Shown here: positions 45,667 to 55,331 of the stretch, piece after piece
Layout of the letters: the number at the start of each line of letters is the position of its first letter
How positions within the stretch are numbered: the first letter of the stretch is position 1
NCBI RefSeq assembly: GCF_000731095.1
Contig: NZ_JMTZ01000068.1
Span: 1 to 64,000, forward strand
Direction of reading: 5' to 3'
DNA length: 64,000 nt
From: Lysobacter antibioticus
Lineage (GTDB): Bacteria; Pseudomonadota; Gammaproteobacteria; Xanthomonadales; Xanthomonadaceae
Made by a program: the position numbers and the translations under genes
The notes under the pieces: generated by a model
Databases searched by the model: none
The model's input: only the letters and a program-made list of their open reading frames with translations
Told to the model about the DNA's origin: nothing

Positions 45667-47823
45667 ATGACCATTGCCCGCAAAACCGCGCGCCGCGCAC
45701 ACACCGGCACCACGCTTCGCCACGAGGCCTTCGAGGAGTCCGAGCTCGAAGTCACGCCGAAGGCCGGTGCCGGGCGGGTCGAGCGCAGTGCGGCGCGGCG
45801 CCGCTTACTCGATGCGCGTCCGGACACCGCCGATTTTCGCGACCGCATGTTCGAGCCGACCCTGATCGACGTGCCGGTGCGCATTCCGCTGTCGGAGCAC
45901 CTGAAACTGCGTCTGCCGGTGCTCGACCAGGGCGATGAAGGCGCTTGCACCGCGTTCGGCCTGGCCGCCGTCGCCCACGCCCTGCTGCGCAAGCGTGCGC
46001 CGCGCGCCAAGCTGGCCGCGGTCAGCACCCGCATGTTCTACGACATGGCGCGCCGTTACGACGAATGGCGCGGCGAAAGCTATTCCGGTTCCAGTTGCCG
46101 CGGCGCCATGAAGGGCTGGCACCACCACGGCGTGTGCACGGAAAAGGCCTGGCCCTACCAGTCCGGCACGGCGATGGAGACCTACACCGAAGCGCGCGCC
46201 CGCGATGCCGCGCAGCGCCCGCTCGGCGCCTATTTCCGGGTCAACCACAAAGACCTGGTGGCGATGCACGCGGCCTTCGCCGAAGTCGGCGTGCTGTACG
46301 CATCGAGCGCGGTGCACGAAGGTTGGGACGACCCGGCGCGCGGCCGCATCGTCTGGGCGCAGCAGGAACTCGCCGGCTATCACGCCTTCGCCATCGTCGG
46401 TTACGACGAAGGCGGTTTCTGGATCCAGAACTCCTGGGGCAAGGACTGGGGCCGCGGCGGCTACGGCTATATCGGTTACGACGAATGGCTGGAGCGCGGC
46501 ACCGACGTGTGGGTCGCGCGGCTGGCGGTGCCGGTGCGGCTGCACAGGGCGCAGTCTAGCGCGATCAATCATTCCAGCGTCGCCCGCCAGTCGACCGGCT
46601 ATTCGCAGGCCGATCTGCGCCCGCACATCGTCAGCCTCGGCAACGACGGCGCCTTGCGCGACGGCGGCCGTTTCGGCACCACCCTCGACAACGTGCGCAA
46701 CCTGATCCGCGACGACCTGCCGCGCATCACCGCCGGCTGGAACAAAAAGCGCGTCATGCTGTATGCCCACGGCGGCCTGGTGCCGGAGCAGAGCGCGATC
46801 CAGCGCGTCGCCGATTACCGCGAAACCTTGCTCGACCGGCAGGTCTATCCGCTCGCCTTCGTCTGGAAGAGCGACGTTTGGAGCACCCTGGGCAACATCC
46901 TGCGCGACGTCGCCCGGCCGCGCAGCGAGGGCATCGTCGACAAGGCCAAGGACCTGCTGCTCGACCGTCTCGACGACACGCTCGAACCGCTGGCGCGCGT
47001 CGCCGGCGGCAAGCTGCTGTGGGACGAGATGAAGGAAAACGCCTTGCTTGCCACCACCGCACGCGTGGCGCTGGCCAACGGCGGCGCCCAGGAAGCCGGC
47101 GGCGCGGCTTTGGTCGCGCGCCTGCTCGGCGAATGGATCGACCACGATCCCAGTGTGGAGTTGCACCTGACCGCGCACAGCGCCGGCTCGGTGTTGTTCG
47201 CGCCGCTGGTGCAGTTGCTGACCTGCGACGGCATCGTGCCGGGCGGCCCCGCGGTCGGCATGCGCGGCCTCGGCCTGAAGATCGAAAGCGTAGCCTTGTG
47301 GGCGCCGGCGATCACGGTCGAACTGTTCTTGCAGACCTATGCCCCGGCCTTGCGCAGCGGCGCGATCAAGCGTCTGTCCTTGTTCACCCTGACCGACAAG
47401 GCCGAGAACGACGACGACTGCGCCGGCATCTACCACAAGTCCTTGCTGTATCTGGTCGCGCATGCGCTGGAAACCCAGGCGCGCAGTTGGATCAACCGCG
47501 CCTACCGCCACGGCACGCCCTTGCTCGGCATGGCGCGGTTCCTGGAAAAAGGCGGCGAGCAGGGCAATGCCGAACTGCGCGAACTGATCGACAGCGGCCG
47601 CATCGAATGGATCCAGTCGCCGACCGCGGGCCTGCCGCCGGGCTCGCCCGATGCTTCGACTGCGACCTCGCATGGCGGCTTCGAAGACGACCGCGCGACC
47701 CTGGCCGCGACGCTCGCGCGTGCCCTCGGCCATGCCACCACCACCGCCAGTTTCGACCTGCACCGGTCCGATGCCGGCAATGCCGACCGCCGCAACGCCA
47801 TCGCGCGCGCGGTCAAGTCTTGA
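45667..47823 (+). CDS. Papain-like (C1) peptidase fused to an alpha/beta-hydrolase-like domain
   Basis: 718 residues from ATG 45667, no signal peptide. Peptidase domain about 65-285: Gln88 and Cys94 in LDQGDEGACTAFGLAAVAHALL, His239 in GYHAFAIVGYDEGG and Asn255 in WIQNSWGKDWGRGG, so the papain triad and oxyanion Gln are complete. A linker to about 340 is followed by a second domain: VMLYAHGGLVPEQ (HGG oxyanion type, residues 364-373) and LHLTAHSAGSVLFAPLV with a candidate nucleophile Ser505. That second half looks like a lipase/esterase-type hydrolase. The C-terminal 70 residues are low in recognisable motifs. Function unknown; a toxin, effector or self-processing hydrolase are possible. Confidence 0.8.
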   Translation: MTIARKTARRAHTGTTLRHEAFEESELEVTPKAGAGRVERSAARRRLLDARPDTADFRDRMFEPTLIDVPVRIPLSEHLKLRLPVLDQGDEGACTAFGLAAVAHALLRKRAPRAKLAAVSTRMFYDMARRYDEWRGESYSGSSCRGAMKGWHHHGVCTEKAWPYQSGTAMETYTEARARDAAQRPLGAYFRVNHKDLVAMHAAFAEVGVLYASSAVHEGWDDPARGRIVWAQQELAGYHAFAIVGYDEGGFWIQNSWGKDWGRGGYGYIGYDEWLERGTDVWVARLAVPVRLHRAQSSAINHSSVARQSTGYSQADLRPHIVSLGNDGALRDGGRFGTTLDNVRNLIRDDLPRITAGWNKKRVMLYAHGGLVPEQSAIQRVADYRETLLDRQVYPLAFVWKSDVWSTLGNILRDVARPRSEGIVDKAKDLLLDRLDDTLEPLARVAGGKLLWDEMKENALLATTARVALANGGAQEAGGAALVARLLGEWIDHDPSVELHLTAHSAGSVLFAPLVQLLTCDGIVPGGPAVGMRGLGLKIESVALWAPAITVELFLQTYAPALRSGAIKRLSLFTLTDKAENDDDCAGIYHKSLLYLVAHALETQARSWINRAYRHGTPLLGMARFLEKGGEQGNAELRELIDSGRIEWIQSPTAGLPPGSPDASTATSHGGFEDDRATLAATLARALGHATTTASFDLHRSDAGNADRRNAIARAVKS

Positions 47824-47907
47824 AACATCGAAGGCGCTGCGAAGGAATGCGGCGACAGCGGAAGGTGTGACGCGTCCAATATCGCGACGCGTCACACCCG
47901 GCGGGCG

Positions 47908-48225
47908 TCAACGATGGACCCAGTAGCCGTCGCGGAAACGCCAGGTCGGCCCATAGGGATGCCAGCGCGGCGCCACGTAGACATAACCGCGGCGCGCCAC
48001 GACATAGTGACCGCCGACCCAGCGATAACCGCGGCCGTCCCAGCGCCAATGCCCCGGCGCCCACACATAACCCGGACGCACCCGCACCCGCTCATAGCGC
48101 GGCGGAGGCGGCGCCACCCGCACGTTCACATCCACATACGCACGCGCCTGCGCTTGCGGCGCATGCACGCCTGCGAGCGACGCCACCGCGAACACCGCCG
48201 CCACCATCAAAGGACGCATAGCCAT
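47908..48225 (-). CDS. Secreted YXWGXW/WxxGxW-repeat protein
   Basis: 105 residues. ATG 48225 follows an aggagaa ribosome site. Signal peptide MRPLMVAAVFAVASLAGVHA, then an Arg/Tyr/Trp-rich mature part with repeats: PGYVWAPGHWRWDGRGYRWVGGHYV and RHWHP-type end (WHPYGPTWRFRDGYWVHR). Such small periplasmic proteins are common and of unknown role. It converges on the C1 peptidase gene. Confidence 0.8.
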   Translation of the reverse strand: MAMRPLMVAAVFAVASLAGVHAPQAQARAYVDVNVRVAPPPPRYERVRVRPGYVWAPGHWRWDGRGYRWVGGHYVVARRGYVYVAPRWHPYGPTWRFRDGYWVHR

Positions 48226-48335
48226 ACCGTTCTCCTCGAACCCGGCGGCCACCCGCCGGTACCGAGGACAACGCGGTTGCCGTGACGCCTGTTGACCTCG
48301 CAGCGCAAGACGTTCAGACACGCGTTGGCTTAAGG

Positions 48336-48714
48336 GTAGGAGCGGCGTCCTACTGTATTTCCTTCGGTCACGAGCGGCGCCCGCGTACCTGCACGATCGC
48401 GTCGCCACGGCCTGCAACCGGATGGCGTTTCGCGGCCTCCGCAACGACTGTGCCAGCCTTCATCTTCGCGCCGCTATCGGGCAACCCCGCGGTCGCGGCT
48501 CGCGCCGCTCCTACTCCAAAAGCCGGCGGACCGGGGTAGGAGCGGCGCGAGCCGCGACCGCGCACGAACACCCTCGCGCGGTCACCGCCTGCAACCAAAT
48601 GACCTTTCGCGTCGCCCGCGACGACTGTGCCAGCCTTCATCTTCGCGCCGCTATCGGGCAACCCCGCGGTCGCGGCTTGTGACCGAAGGAAATCCAGTAG
48701 GACGCCGCTCCTAC
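48336..48714. repeat. 36-bp inverted repeats around two 90-bp direct repeats
   Basis: 48336-48371 and 48679-48714 are reverse complements with one mismatch; each is a REP (gtaggagcggcg...) running into 'ttccttcggtcac'. Between them, 48411-48500 and 48588-48677 are 90-bp direct repeats, identical over about their last 55 bp (cgactgtgccagcc...). More REPs sit between the direct copies (48490-48513 inverted, from 48535 direct). No gene is supported in 48226-48832. Confidence 0.9.
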
Positions 48715-48832
48715 CCCAAAGCACCCTGTCCAAACCCGCTCGCGAGCCCACCGTTCGCCCCCGCACGGCCGGCCGCCAGACCGAAACTGCCGCCCGGAGC
48801 TACAATACGCACAGCCCGTACTGCGTACCGAG

Positions 48833-51800
48833 ATGCCCATGAGCACGACCGCCGCCAACATTCCTGCCGCACAGCCCGACGCCACGCCGCTGCGTTTCGT
48901 CACCGCTGCCAGCCTGTTCGACGGCCACGACGCCGCGATCAACATCATGCGTCGCCTGATCCAGGGGCAGGGCGCCGAAGTCGTCCACCTCGGCCACAAC
49001 CGCTCGGTCGAGGACGTGGTCCGCGCCGCGCTGCAGGAAGATGCCGACGGCATCGCCCTGTCCAGCTACCAGGGCGGCCACGTCGAGTACTTCAAGTACA
49101 TGGTCGACATGCTCAAGGAGCGTGGCGCCGGTCACATCCGCGTGTTCGGCGGCGGTGGCGGCACCATCACCCCGGAAGAAATCCGCGAGCTCCAGGCCTA
49201 CGGCGTCGAGCGCATCTACCACCCCAACGACGGCATGCACATGGGTCTGGTGGCGATGATCGAAGACGTCATCCGCCGCGCCAGCGAAGGCCGCATCGCC
49301 GACACCACGCCGGACAAGCCGGCCGCCATCGACGACGAGATCACCATCGGCAAGATGCTCTCGGCGATCGAAGAGGGCCTGCTCGACGAAACCCAGCTCG
49401 CCCACCTGCGCAAGCAGTGGCAGCTCGCCGGCGGCAAGACCCCGGTGGTCGGCATCACCGGCACCGGCGGTGCCGGCAAGTCCTCGGTCACCGACGAACT
49501 GCTCAACCGCTTCCTGGCGAATTTCCCCGACATGCGCATGGCGGTGATCTCGGTCGACCCGACCCGCCGCCGCACCGGCGGCGCGCTGCTCGGCGACCGC
49601 ATCCGCATGAACTCGCTGCGCAGCCCGCGCGTGTACATGCGCTCGATGGCCACCCGCCGCCAGCATTCGGCCACCAACACCGTGCTCAAGGACTGCATCG
49701 GCTTCCTGCGCGGCCTGGGCTACGACCTGGTCATCGTCGAAACCGCCGGCATCGGCCAGTCCGATTCGGAGATCGTCGATCTGGTCGACTTCCCGATGTA
49801 CGTCATGACCAGCGACTTCGGCGCACCGAGCCAGCTCGAGAAGATCGACATGCTCGACTTCGCCGAACTGGTCGTGCTGAACAAGTTCGACAAGCGCGGC
49901 GCCGAAGACGCGCTGCGCGACGTGCGCAAGCAGTGGAAGCGCAACCGCGTCGCCTTCCAGACCAAGGACGAGGACGTCCCGGTCTACCCGACCATCGCCA
50001 GCCAGTTCAACGACCCCGGCATCAGCTGGATGTTCGTCAACCTGTGCCGCCTGCTGCGCGAGAAGCTGTCGCTGCCGGCCGAGAAGTGGACCCCGGACGT
50101 CGACACCTCGCTCAAGGAACCGCGCGCCACCGTGCTGATCCCCGGCAGCCGCGTGCGTTATCTCGCCGAGATCGCCGAACAGGGCCGCGGCATCAACCGT
50201 CAGATCGAAACCCAGGCCGACGTCGCCGACCGCGCACAGTCGTATTGGCAATCCCTGCACGACCTCGACGACCCGGAGTTGCCGAAGCAGCTCGACCTCT
50301 ATGCGGCTGAAGCCCTGCTGGCGGCTCCCGGGGTAGGAGCGGCGCAAGCCGCGACCCAAGACGCGACGCCGCCGGCAAAGGCCGTCGACCGCACCCTCGT
50401 CACCCTGCGCCAGCGCTACAACGACGCCGTCCAGTCCCTCAGCTCCGAGGCATTGAAGCTGCTGCGCGACTGGCCCGCGCGCCTGAAGTCGATCACCGAC
50501 GACGTCAACGAGTACAAGGTCCGCGACAAGGTCATCCGGGTCGAGAACTACCGCGACTCGCTGAGCCACCAGAAAATCCCGAAGATCGCCGCGCCGACCT
50601 ACAAGAGCTGGGGCGAGCTGCTGACCTTCCTGCAGAAGGAAAACCTGCCGGGCTATTACCCCTACACCGGCGGCGTGTATCCGTACCGCCGCACCGGCGA
50701 AGACCCGATCCGCATGTTCGCCGGCGAAGGCACGCCCGAGCGCACCAACCGCCGCTTCCATTACCTCAGCGTCGGCCAGCCGGCCGCGCGCCTGTCGACC
50801 GCGTTCGACAGCGTCACCCTGTACGGCGAAGACCCGGCGGTGCGTCCGGACATCTTCGGCAAGATCGGCAACTCCGGCGTCAACATCGCGTCCTTGGACG
50901 ACATGAAGAAGCTGTACTCCGGCTTCGACCTGTGCGCGCCGACCACCTCGGTGTCGATGACCATCAACGGCCCGGCGCCGGTGCTGCTGGCGATGTTCAT
51001 GAACACCGCCATCGACCAGCAGGTCGAGAAATACCTGCGCGAGGACGGCGCCCGCTGGGACGCCGCCCACGACAAGATCGAAGCGATGTTCGCCGGGCGC
51101 AAGCGCCCGCAGTACAGCGGCCTGCTGCCCGAGACCAACGACGGCCTCGGCCTGGGCCTGCTCGGCGTCACCGGCGACCAGGTCGTCGACGCCGAGACCT
51201 ACGAAGCCATCAAGACCCGCACCCTCGCCAGCGTGCGCGGCACCGTGCAGGCCGACATCCTCAAGGAAGACCAGGCCCAGAACACCTGCATCTTCAGCAC
51301 CGAGTTCGCCCTGCGCATGATGGGCGACATCCAGCAGTACTTCGTCGACAAGAACGTCCGCAACTTCTACTCGGTGTCGATCAGCGGCTACCACATCGCC
51401 GAAGCCGGCGCGAACCCGATCAGCCAGCTCGCCTTCACCCTGAGCAACGGCTTCACCATCGTCGAGTACTACCTCGCGCGCGGTATGAAGATCGACGACT
51501 TCGCGCCCAACCTGTCGTTCTTCTTCAGCAACGGCATGGACCCGGAGTACACCGTCATCGGCCGCGTCGCCCGCCGCATCTGGGCGCGCGCCATGCGCGA
51601 GCGCTACGGCGCCGACCCGCGCAGCCAGATGATGAAGTACCACATCCAGACCAGCGGCCGCTCCCTGCACGCGCAGGAGATCCAGTTCAACGACATCCGC
51701 ACCACCTTGCAGGCCCTGTACGCGCTGTTCGACAACTGCAACAGCCTGCACACCAACGCCTACGACGAAGCCATCACCACCCCGACCGAAGAAAGCGTGC

Positions 51801-52339
51801 GCCGCGCGGTCGCGATCCAGATGATCATCAACAAGGAGCTGGGCCTCAACTTCAACGAGAACCCCTGGCAGGGCAGCTTCGCCGTCGATTACCTCACCGA
51901 CATCGTCGAAGAGGCCGTGTACAAGGAGTTCGAAGCCATCAGCGAGCGCGGCGGCGTGCTCGGTGCCATGGACACCATGTACCAGCGCGGCAAGATCCAG
52001 GAAGAGAGCCTGTACTACGAGCACAAGAAGCACGACGGCAGCCTGCCGCTGGTCGGCGTCAACACCTTCCTGCCGAAGGACCACGGCGGCGACATCGTCA
52101 CCGAGATCGAACTGATCCGTTCGACCGAAGGCGAGAAGGGCCAACAGATCGACAACGTGTTGTCGTACCAGCAGGGCCGCAACGCCTACGCCAGCGAAGG
52201 CCTGCGCAGCCTGCAGGCCGCCGCGCGCGACCGCAAGAACGTGTTTGCCAGCCTGATGGAAGCGGTGAAGACCCACAGCCTCGGCCAGATCAGCCACGCC
52301 CTGTACGACGTGGGCGGCGAATACCGTCGCAACATGTAA
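48833..52339 (+). CDS. icmF: Fused isobutyryl-CoA mutase with G-protein chaperone (IcmF)
   Basis: 1168 residues. N-terminal B12 domain: [10 protein letters not shown] carries the DxHxxx cobalt-ligand motif (His32), then [12 protein letters not shown] and [12 protein letters not shown]. The middle MeaB/ArgK-type GTPase has Walker A GTGGAGKS (210-217), [15 protein letters not shown] and NKFDKRG. A linker with REP-derived residues follows (about 501-509), then the mutase barrel ([53 protein letters not shown]). The enzyme rearranges isobutyryl-CoA and n-butyryl-CoA with adenosylcobalamin; some IcmFs act on isovaleryl-CoA. ATG 48839 is a possible alternative start. A TACAAT box lies at 48801-48806. 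Confidence 0.93.
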   Translation: MPMSTTAANIPAAQPDATPLRFVTAASLFDGHDAAINIMRRLIQGQGAEVVHLGHNRSVEDVVRAALQEDADGIALSSYQGGHVEYFKYMVDMLKERGAGHIRVFGGGGGTITPEEIRELQAYGVERIYHPNDGMHMGLVAMIEDVIRRASEGRIADTTPDKPAAIDDEITIGKMLSAIEEGLLDETQLAHLRKQWQLAGGKTPVVGITGTGGAGKSSVTDELLNRFLANFPDMRMAVISVDPTRRRTGGALLGDRIRMNSLRSPRVYMRSMATRRQHSATNTVLKDCIGFLRGLGYDLVIVETAGIGQSDSEIVDLVDFPMYVMTSDFGAPSQLEKIDMLDFAELVVLNKFDKRGAEDALRDVRKQWKRNRVAFQTKDEDVPVYPTIASQFNDPGISWMFVNLCRLLREKLSLPAEKWTPDVDTSLKEPRATVLIPGSRVRYLAEIAEQGRGINRQIETQADVADRAQSYWQSLHDLDDPELPKQLDLYAAEALLAAPGVGAAQAATQDATPPAKAVDRTLVTLRQRYNDAVQSLSSEALKLLRDWPARLKSITDDVNEYKVRDKVIRVENYRDSLSHQKIPKIAAPTYKSWGELLTFLQKENLPGYYPYTGGVYPYRRTGEDPIRMFAGEGTPERTNRRFHYLSVGQPAARLSTAFDSVTLYGEDPAVRPDIFGKIGNSGVNIASLDDMKKLYSGFDLCAPTTSVSMTINGPAPVLLAMFMNTAIDQQVEKYLREDGARWDAAHDKIEAMFAGRKRPQYSGLLPETNDGLGLGLLGVTGDQVVDAETYEAIKTRTLASVRGTVQADILKEDQAQNTCIFSTEFALRMMGDIQQYFVDKNVRNFYSVSISGYHIAEAGANPISQLAFTLSNGFTIVEYYLARGMKIDDFAPNLSFFFSNGMDPEYTVIGRVARRIWARAMRERYGADPRSQMMKYHIQTSGRSLHAQEIQFNDIRTTLQALYALFDNCNSLHTNAYDEAITTPTEESVRRAVAIQMIINKELGLNFNENPWQGSFAVDYLTDIVEEAVYKEFEAISERGGVLGAMDTMYQRGKIQEESLYYEHKKHDGSLPLVGVNTFLPKDHGGDIVTEIELIRSTEGEKGQQIDNVLSYQQGRNAYASEGLRSLQAAARDRKNVFASLMEAVKTHSLGQISHALYDVGGEYRRNM
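50333..50356. repeat. REP element inside the icmF coding sequence
   Basis: gtaggagcggcgcaagccgc starts at 50333 in frame within icmF, encoding VGAAQAAT in the linker between the GTPase and mutase domains. The same sequence is otherwise confined to spacers in this window. Confidence 0.85.
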
Positions 52340-52361
52340 GCGCGGCGCATCGTCGAACCCG

Positions 52362-52392
52362 AACAGGCCCGCCGATGCGGGCCTGTTTTTTG
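52362..52392 (+). terminator. Intrinsic terminator after icmF
   Basis: 11-bp stem (aacaggcccgc / gcgggcctgtt) with loop cgat, followed by a T-run, 22 bp after the icmF stop. Confidence 0.92.
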
Positions 52393-52497
52393 GCTGTTCG
52401 ATTCGATTGCGAGGGGCTGCGTGGAGTGGCTGCTGCGATAGAAGCCAGATCAAATCCCCCGGCGCAGCTGCATCCACCTCAAACACGCCACGCCGGC

Positions 52498-52711
52498 ACC
52501 CGCCCCCTTTTTCAAAGGGGGCGATGGTTCTGCCCGGATCTTTTCAAAGGGAATGAGCTTGCCCGGGTCTTCTAAAAGAGGGCGAGTTTGCCCGGGTCTT
52601 TTCAAAGGGCACGAGTTTGCCCGGGTCTTTTTAAAGGGGACGAGTTCTGCCGATAGTTGCCGTCGCCCCAAGCTTTCCCCCCTTTGAAAAAGGGGGGTAG
52701 GGGGGATTTGC
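52498..52711. repeat. 29-bp tandem repeat (x4) flanked by cccctttgaaaaagggg elements
   Basis: Four contiguous 29-bp units at 52531-52559, 52560-52588, 52589-52617 and 52618-52646 share 'tgcccgggtctttt.aaaggg' and 'gag.t'. A 'cgccccctttttcaaagggggcg' palindrome lies before (52500-52522), and a full 'cccccctttgaaaaaggggggtag' element after (52675-52711). There are no spacers between units, so it is not a CRISPR array. Confidence 0.9.
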
Positions 52712-53187
52712 CTTTAGGATTTGCCTTTACCAGAGCATGCAACAACTTCCAACTGCCACCGCCGAAGCCGCTGCCGTAGCCACCCGCCGCAGTTTCTTCC
52801 TTTGCGAGCGCCGCTTTTACCCGTCCAGGCAATAGTTAGCTTCAGCAGAAAAACAAAACACCCGCTCGCCGCACTCTCCACCCATCCAAACGCCGCGCAT
52901 CGCTCCCAATACAGCGTCAGCCCAATCCGCGACGCATATCACGCCAACCCCACAACGCAGGCTGGCAAACAACGGCCCGCACGAAAGCCAAAAGCAGCGC
53001 CGCCCGCAAACTATCGCTCAGACCGTGCGGCAGGCCCGTTCACGCATCTAAAACCATGCCGGCTTTCTCATTAGGCCGATAGGCGTTCTGCCAAGATCGC
53101 CGCGCGTCAAGGTATCGCCGCGCGTTACGTCGCCGGCCGCCATCACGGCTCGGTCATCTTTCACCCTCATCTTTCAGGAGTGGCCTC
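52712..53187. other. Spacer without supported gene
   Basis: 476 bp upstream of the Ig-like/P-domain gene. One frame is open for over 100 codons (52721-53074), but its composition and lack of a ribosome site argue against a gene. The last 20 bp hold a good aggag site. Confidence 0.5.
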
Positions 53188-54960
53188 ATGGCTATCCCCC
53201 TGCAGCGGCTGCGCGCGTTCGCTCGGCATGCCTGCGTCATTGCTGTGCTGGCGTTGGCGACGACGACCGGCGCTCATGCACAGACCAAAGCTTCTTCGGC
53301 AACCAGCACCTTCGGCGATTTCAGCCTCGGCATCGACCCCGGCAACGTGGCCACCAGCCGCGAAAGCTCGGTCTTCGCCTATGTCGTCGTGACCAGCATC
53401 GACCGCTTCAGCCGGCCCGCCACGCTCAGCGCATCGGGCTTGCCCGCGGGCGTCACCGCCAGCTTCTCGCCGGCCACGATCAGCCCGCCGCCGAGCGGCA
53501 ATGCGCGCTCCAAGCTCACCCTGGCGATCGGCGCCGGCGTGCCGGCCGGCACCTATCCCATCACCGTCAGCGGCAAGTACGACAAGCTCGTGCGCAGCAC
53601 CACCGCAAACCTCACGGTCACCACCGATGCCGGCTTCAAGCTGAGCATCGCCGGCACCCAGCACATCACCTACCTTGGCCGCAGCAGCCAATTGCCTGTC
53701 ACCGTCACCGGCAATGCCTTCAACGACCCTGTGACCCTGGGCGTGACCGGCTTGCCCGCGGGCGTGACCGCCAGCTTCGGCCTCAACCCGGTCAGCCCGG
53801 GCGCCAAGGCGGCGGTGAACTCGACCCTGACCTTCAAGGCCTCCGCGCAAGCGGTGCAGGGCAAGTACCCGATCGCCGTCACCGGCACCTCGGGCGCGAT
53901 CACCCGCAGCCTGCCGCTGGACCTCTATGTCAACCCGGCGCCCGATTTCACCATGTGGACGATCGGCCGCAGCCGCGCCCTCGTCGCGGTGACCCAACAG
54001 GCCGGCATCAGCGGCTGGCTGGAGATCAACGCGCGCCCGCTGCACGGTTGGAACCAAGCCATCGCCTTCTCGATGGAAGGCCTGCCGCCGGGCGTCAGCG
54101 CCAGCTTCAGCCCAGCGGTCGTCAACCCTTACGGCCCCACCAGCATCGCCTTCAACGCCTCCGCCGATGCGCCGGCCGGGACTTACGAAGCGACCGTGGT
54201 CGGCACCGCCGCATCGGCGACCCACCGCTTGCCGGTGCAACTGACGGTGCTGCCGTACATCGATCCCAACCGCCTGGCCAACGACCTCACGCGTGTCGGC
54301 CTGACCCTGAAAGCGGGCGAGTCGCTGTTGTTCAACATCATGAAGCCCGAAGGCAGCGCGCCCGACTTCTACCTCAACACCCAGTTCGGCCCCGGCACCG
54401 GCGCCGGCACGCTGTACGTGCGCGAAGGCGCGCCGCCGACCGATACCGAATACCACTGTCGGACCAGCGGCGTCTGGAGCACCTTCTGCCGAGTCGACCG
54501 CGACCCGCACGCCGACTTCCCGCTCACTTACTTCCTGCGCCTGAAAGCCCGCACCGACATGACCGGCGCCAGCGTCATGGCCACCTACGGCGACGGCTAC
54601 GACGCCCGCCCGCGTGCGCTGTTCGCCAACCCGGCCGACTACCTCATCAACGACAACAGCGTCGTCGACAGCCCGCTCACCGTCGCCGGCTTGAACGGCA
54701 ACGGCGGCATCGCGCGCATCGTCTACCGCCTCAGCCACCCGCACCGCACCGACCTTAAAGTCGAACTGATCGCGCCCGACGGCCAGGCCTATCTGCTGCG
54801 CGACCACAGCAACGGCCCGATCAGCCCCAGCCCGGAACAGACCCTCGACCTCACCGGCAAAGTGGCCAACGGCGTCTGGAAGCTGCGCGTCACCGACGAC
54901 GTCCCCGGTGGCTCGGGCACCTTGCTGCATTGGACCCTGGACTTCTTCCGCAGGAACTGA
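53188..54960 (+). CDS. Secreted Ig-like repeat protein with C-terminal P-domain
   Basis: 590 residues. The ATG follows caggag; signal peptide MAIPLQRLRAFARHACVIAVLALA, cut after AHA. Three consecutive immunoglobulin-like repeats of about 90-100 residues follow (repeated GLPAGVTASFSPA-type turns at about 90, 190 and 290), then a region resembling a bacterial pre-peptidase C-terminal domain (about 365-455, LKAGESLLFNI...YVREGAPPTDTEYHC). The last 100 residues form a proprotein-convertase-like P-domain (VVDSPLTVAGLNGNGGIARIVYRLSHPHRTDLKVELIAPDG). In this family group such domains normally decorate proteases, but no peptidase domain is present. Likely exported by type II secretion; binding role inferred. 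Confidence 0.78.
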   Translation: MAIPLQRLRAFARHACVIAVLALATTTGAHAQTKASSATSTFGDFSLGIDPGNVATSRESSVFAYVVVTSIDRFSRPATLSASGLPAGVTASFSPATISPPPSGNARSKLTLAIGAGVPAGTYPITVSGKYDKLVRSTTANLTVTTDAGFKLSIAGTQHITYLGRSSQLPVTVTGNAFNDPVTLGVTGLPAGVTASFGLNPVSPGAKAAVNSTLTFKASAQAVQGKYPIAVTGTSGAITRSLPLDLYVNPAPDFTMWTIGRSRALVAVTQQAGISGWLEINARPLHGWNQAIAFSMEGLPPGVSASFSPAVVNPYGPTSIAFNASADAPAGTYEATVVGTAASATHRLPVQLTVLPYIDPNRLANDLTRVGLTLKAGESLLFNIMKPEGSAPDFYLNTQFGPGTGAGTLYVREGAPPTDTEYHCRTSGVWSTFCRVDRDPHADFPLTYFLRLKARTDMTGASVMATYGDGYDARPRALFANPADYLINDNSVVDSPLTVAGLNGNGGIARIVYRLSHPHRTDLKVELIAPDGQAYLLRDHSNGPISPSPEQTLDLTGKVANGVWKLRVTDDVPGGSGTLLHWTLDFFRRN

Positions 54961-54974
54961 AGTCGCCAACCCGC

Positions 54975-55232
54975 CAAGCCCACGCATCGAACCCCTCTCC
55001 CGCTTGGTGGAGAGGGGCAGGGGTGAGGGAAGCCGCCTGCGTGACAACGCGCCTCGACTGCTAGGCGTAGCCCCATCAAGCCCACGCATTGAACCCCTCT
55101 CCCGCTCGCGGGAGAGGGGCAGGGGTGAGGGCAGCCGCCTGCGCGACAGTGCACCTCGACCGCTAGGCGTAGCCCCATCAAGCCCACGCTATGAACCCCT
55201 CTCCCGCTTGCGGGAGAGGGGCAGGGGTGAGG
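54975..55232. repeat. 102-bp tandem repeat, two and a half copies
   Basis: Units start at 54975, 55077 and 55179 (period exactly 102), each with caagcccacg, the hairpin 'ccctctcccgc..gcgggagaggg' and 'gcaggggtgaggg'. The third copy stops after the hairpin. The hairpin plus tail matches a dispersed repeat frequent in many proteobacteria. Confidence 0.9.
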
Positions 55233-55331
55233 GCGCAGCAGATCGCCGCGCCAGCACGCCGCACGGCACGGCCGCACCACGCGGCCCGCCATCGCCATGC
55301 CCCGAAGCCCCGGCTGCTCGATAATGCGGCC

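Noticed and set aside
48800-52486. Long open frame opposite icmF
   Set aside because: A product of high GC third positions in icmF; it has no domain and no ribosome site.
52531-52646. 29-bp repeats as a CRISPR array
   Set aside because: The units are contiguous with no spacers, and no cas gene is in the window.
52721-53074. Open frame of 117 codons upstream of the Ig-like/P-domain gene
   Set aside because: His/Ser/Arg/Pro-rich nonsense composition, no ribosome site, and the start lies in repeat DNA.
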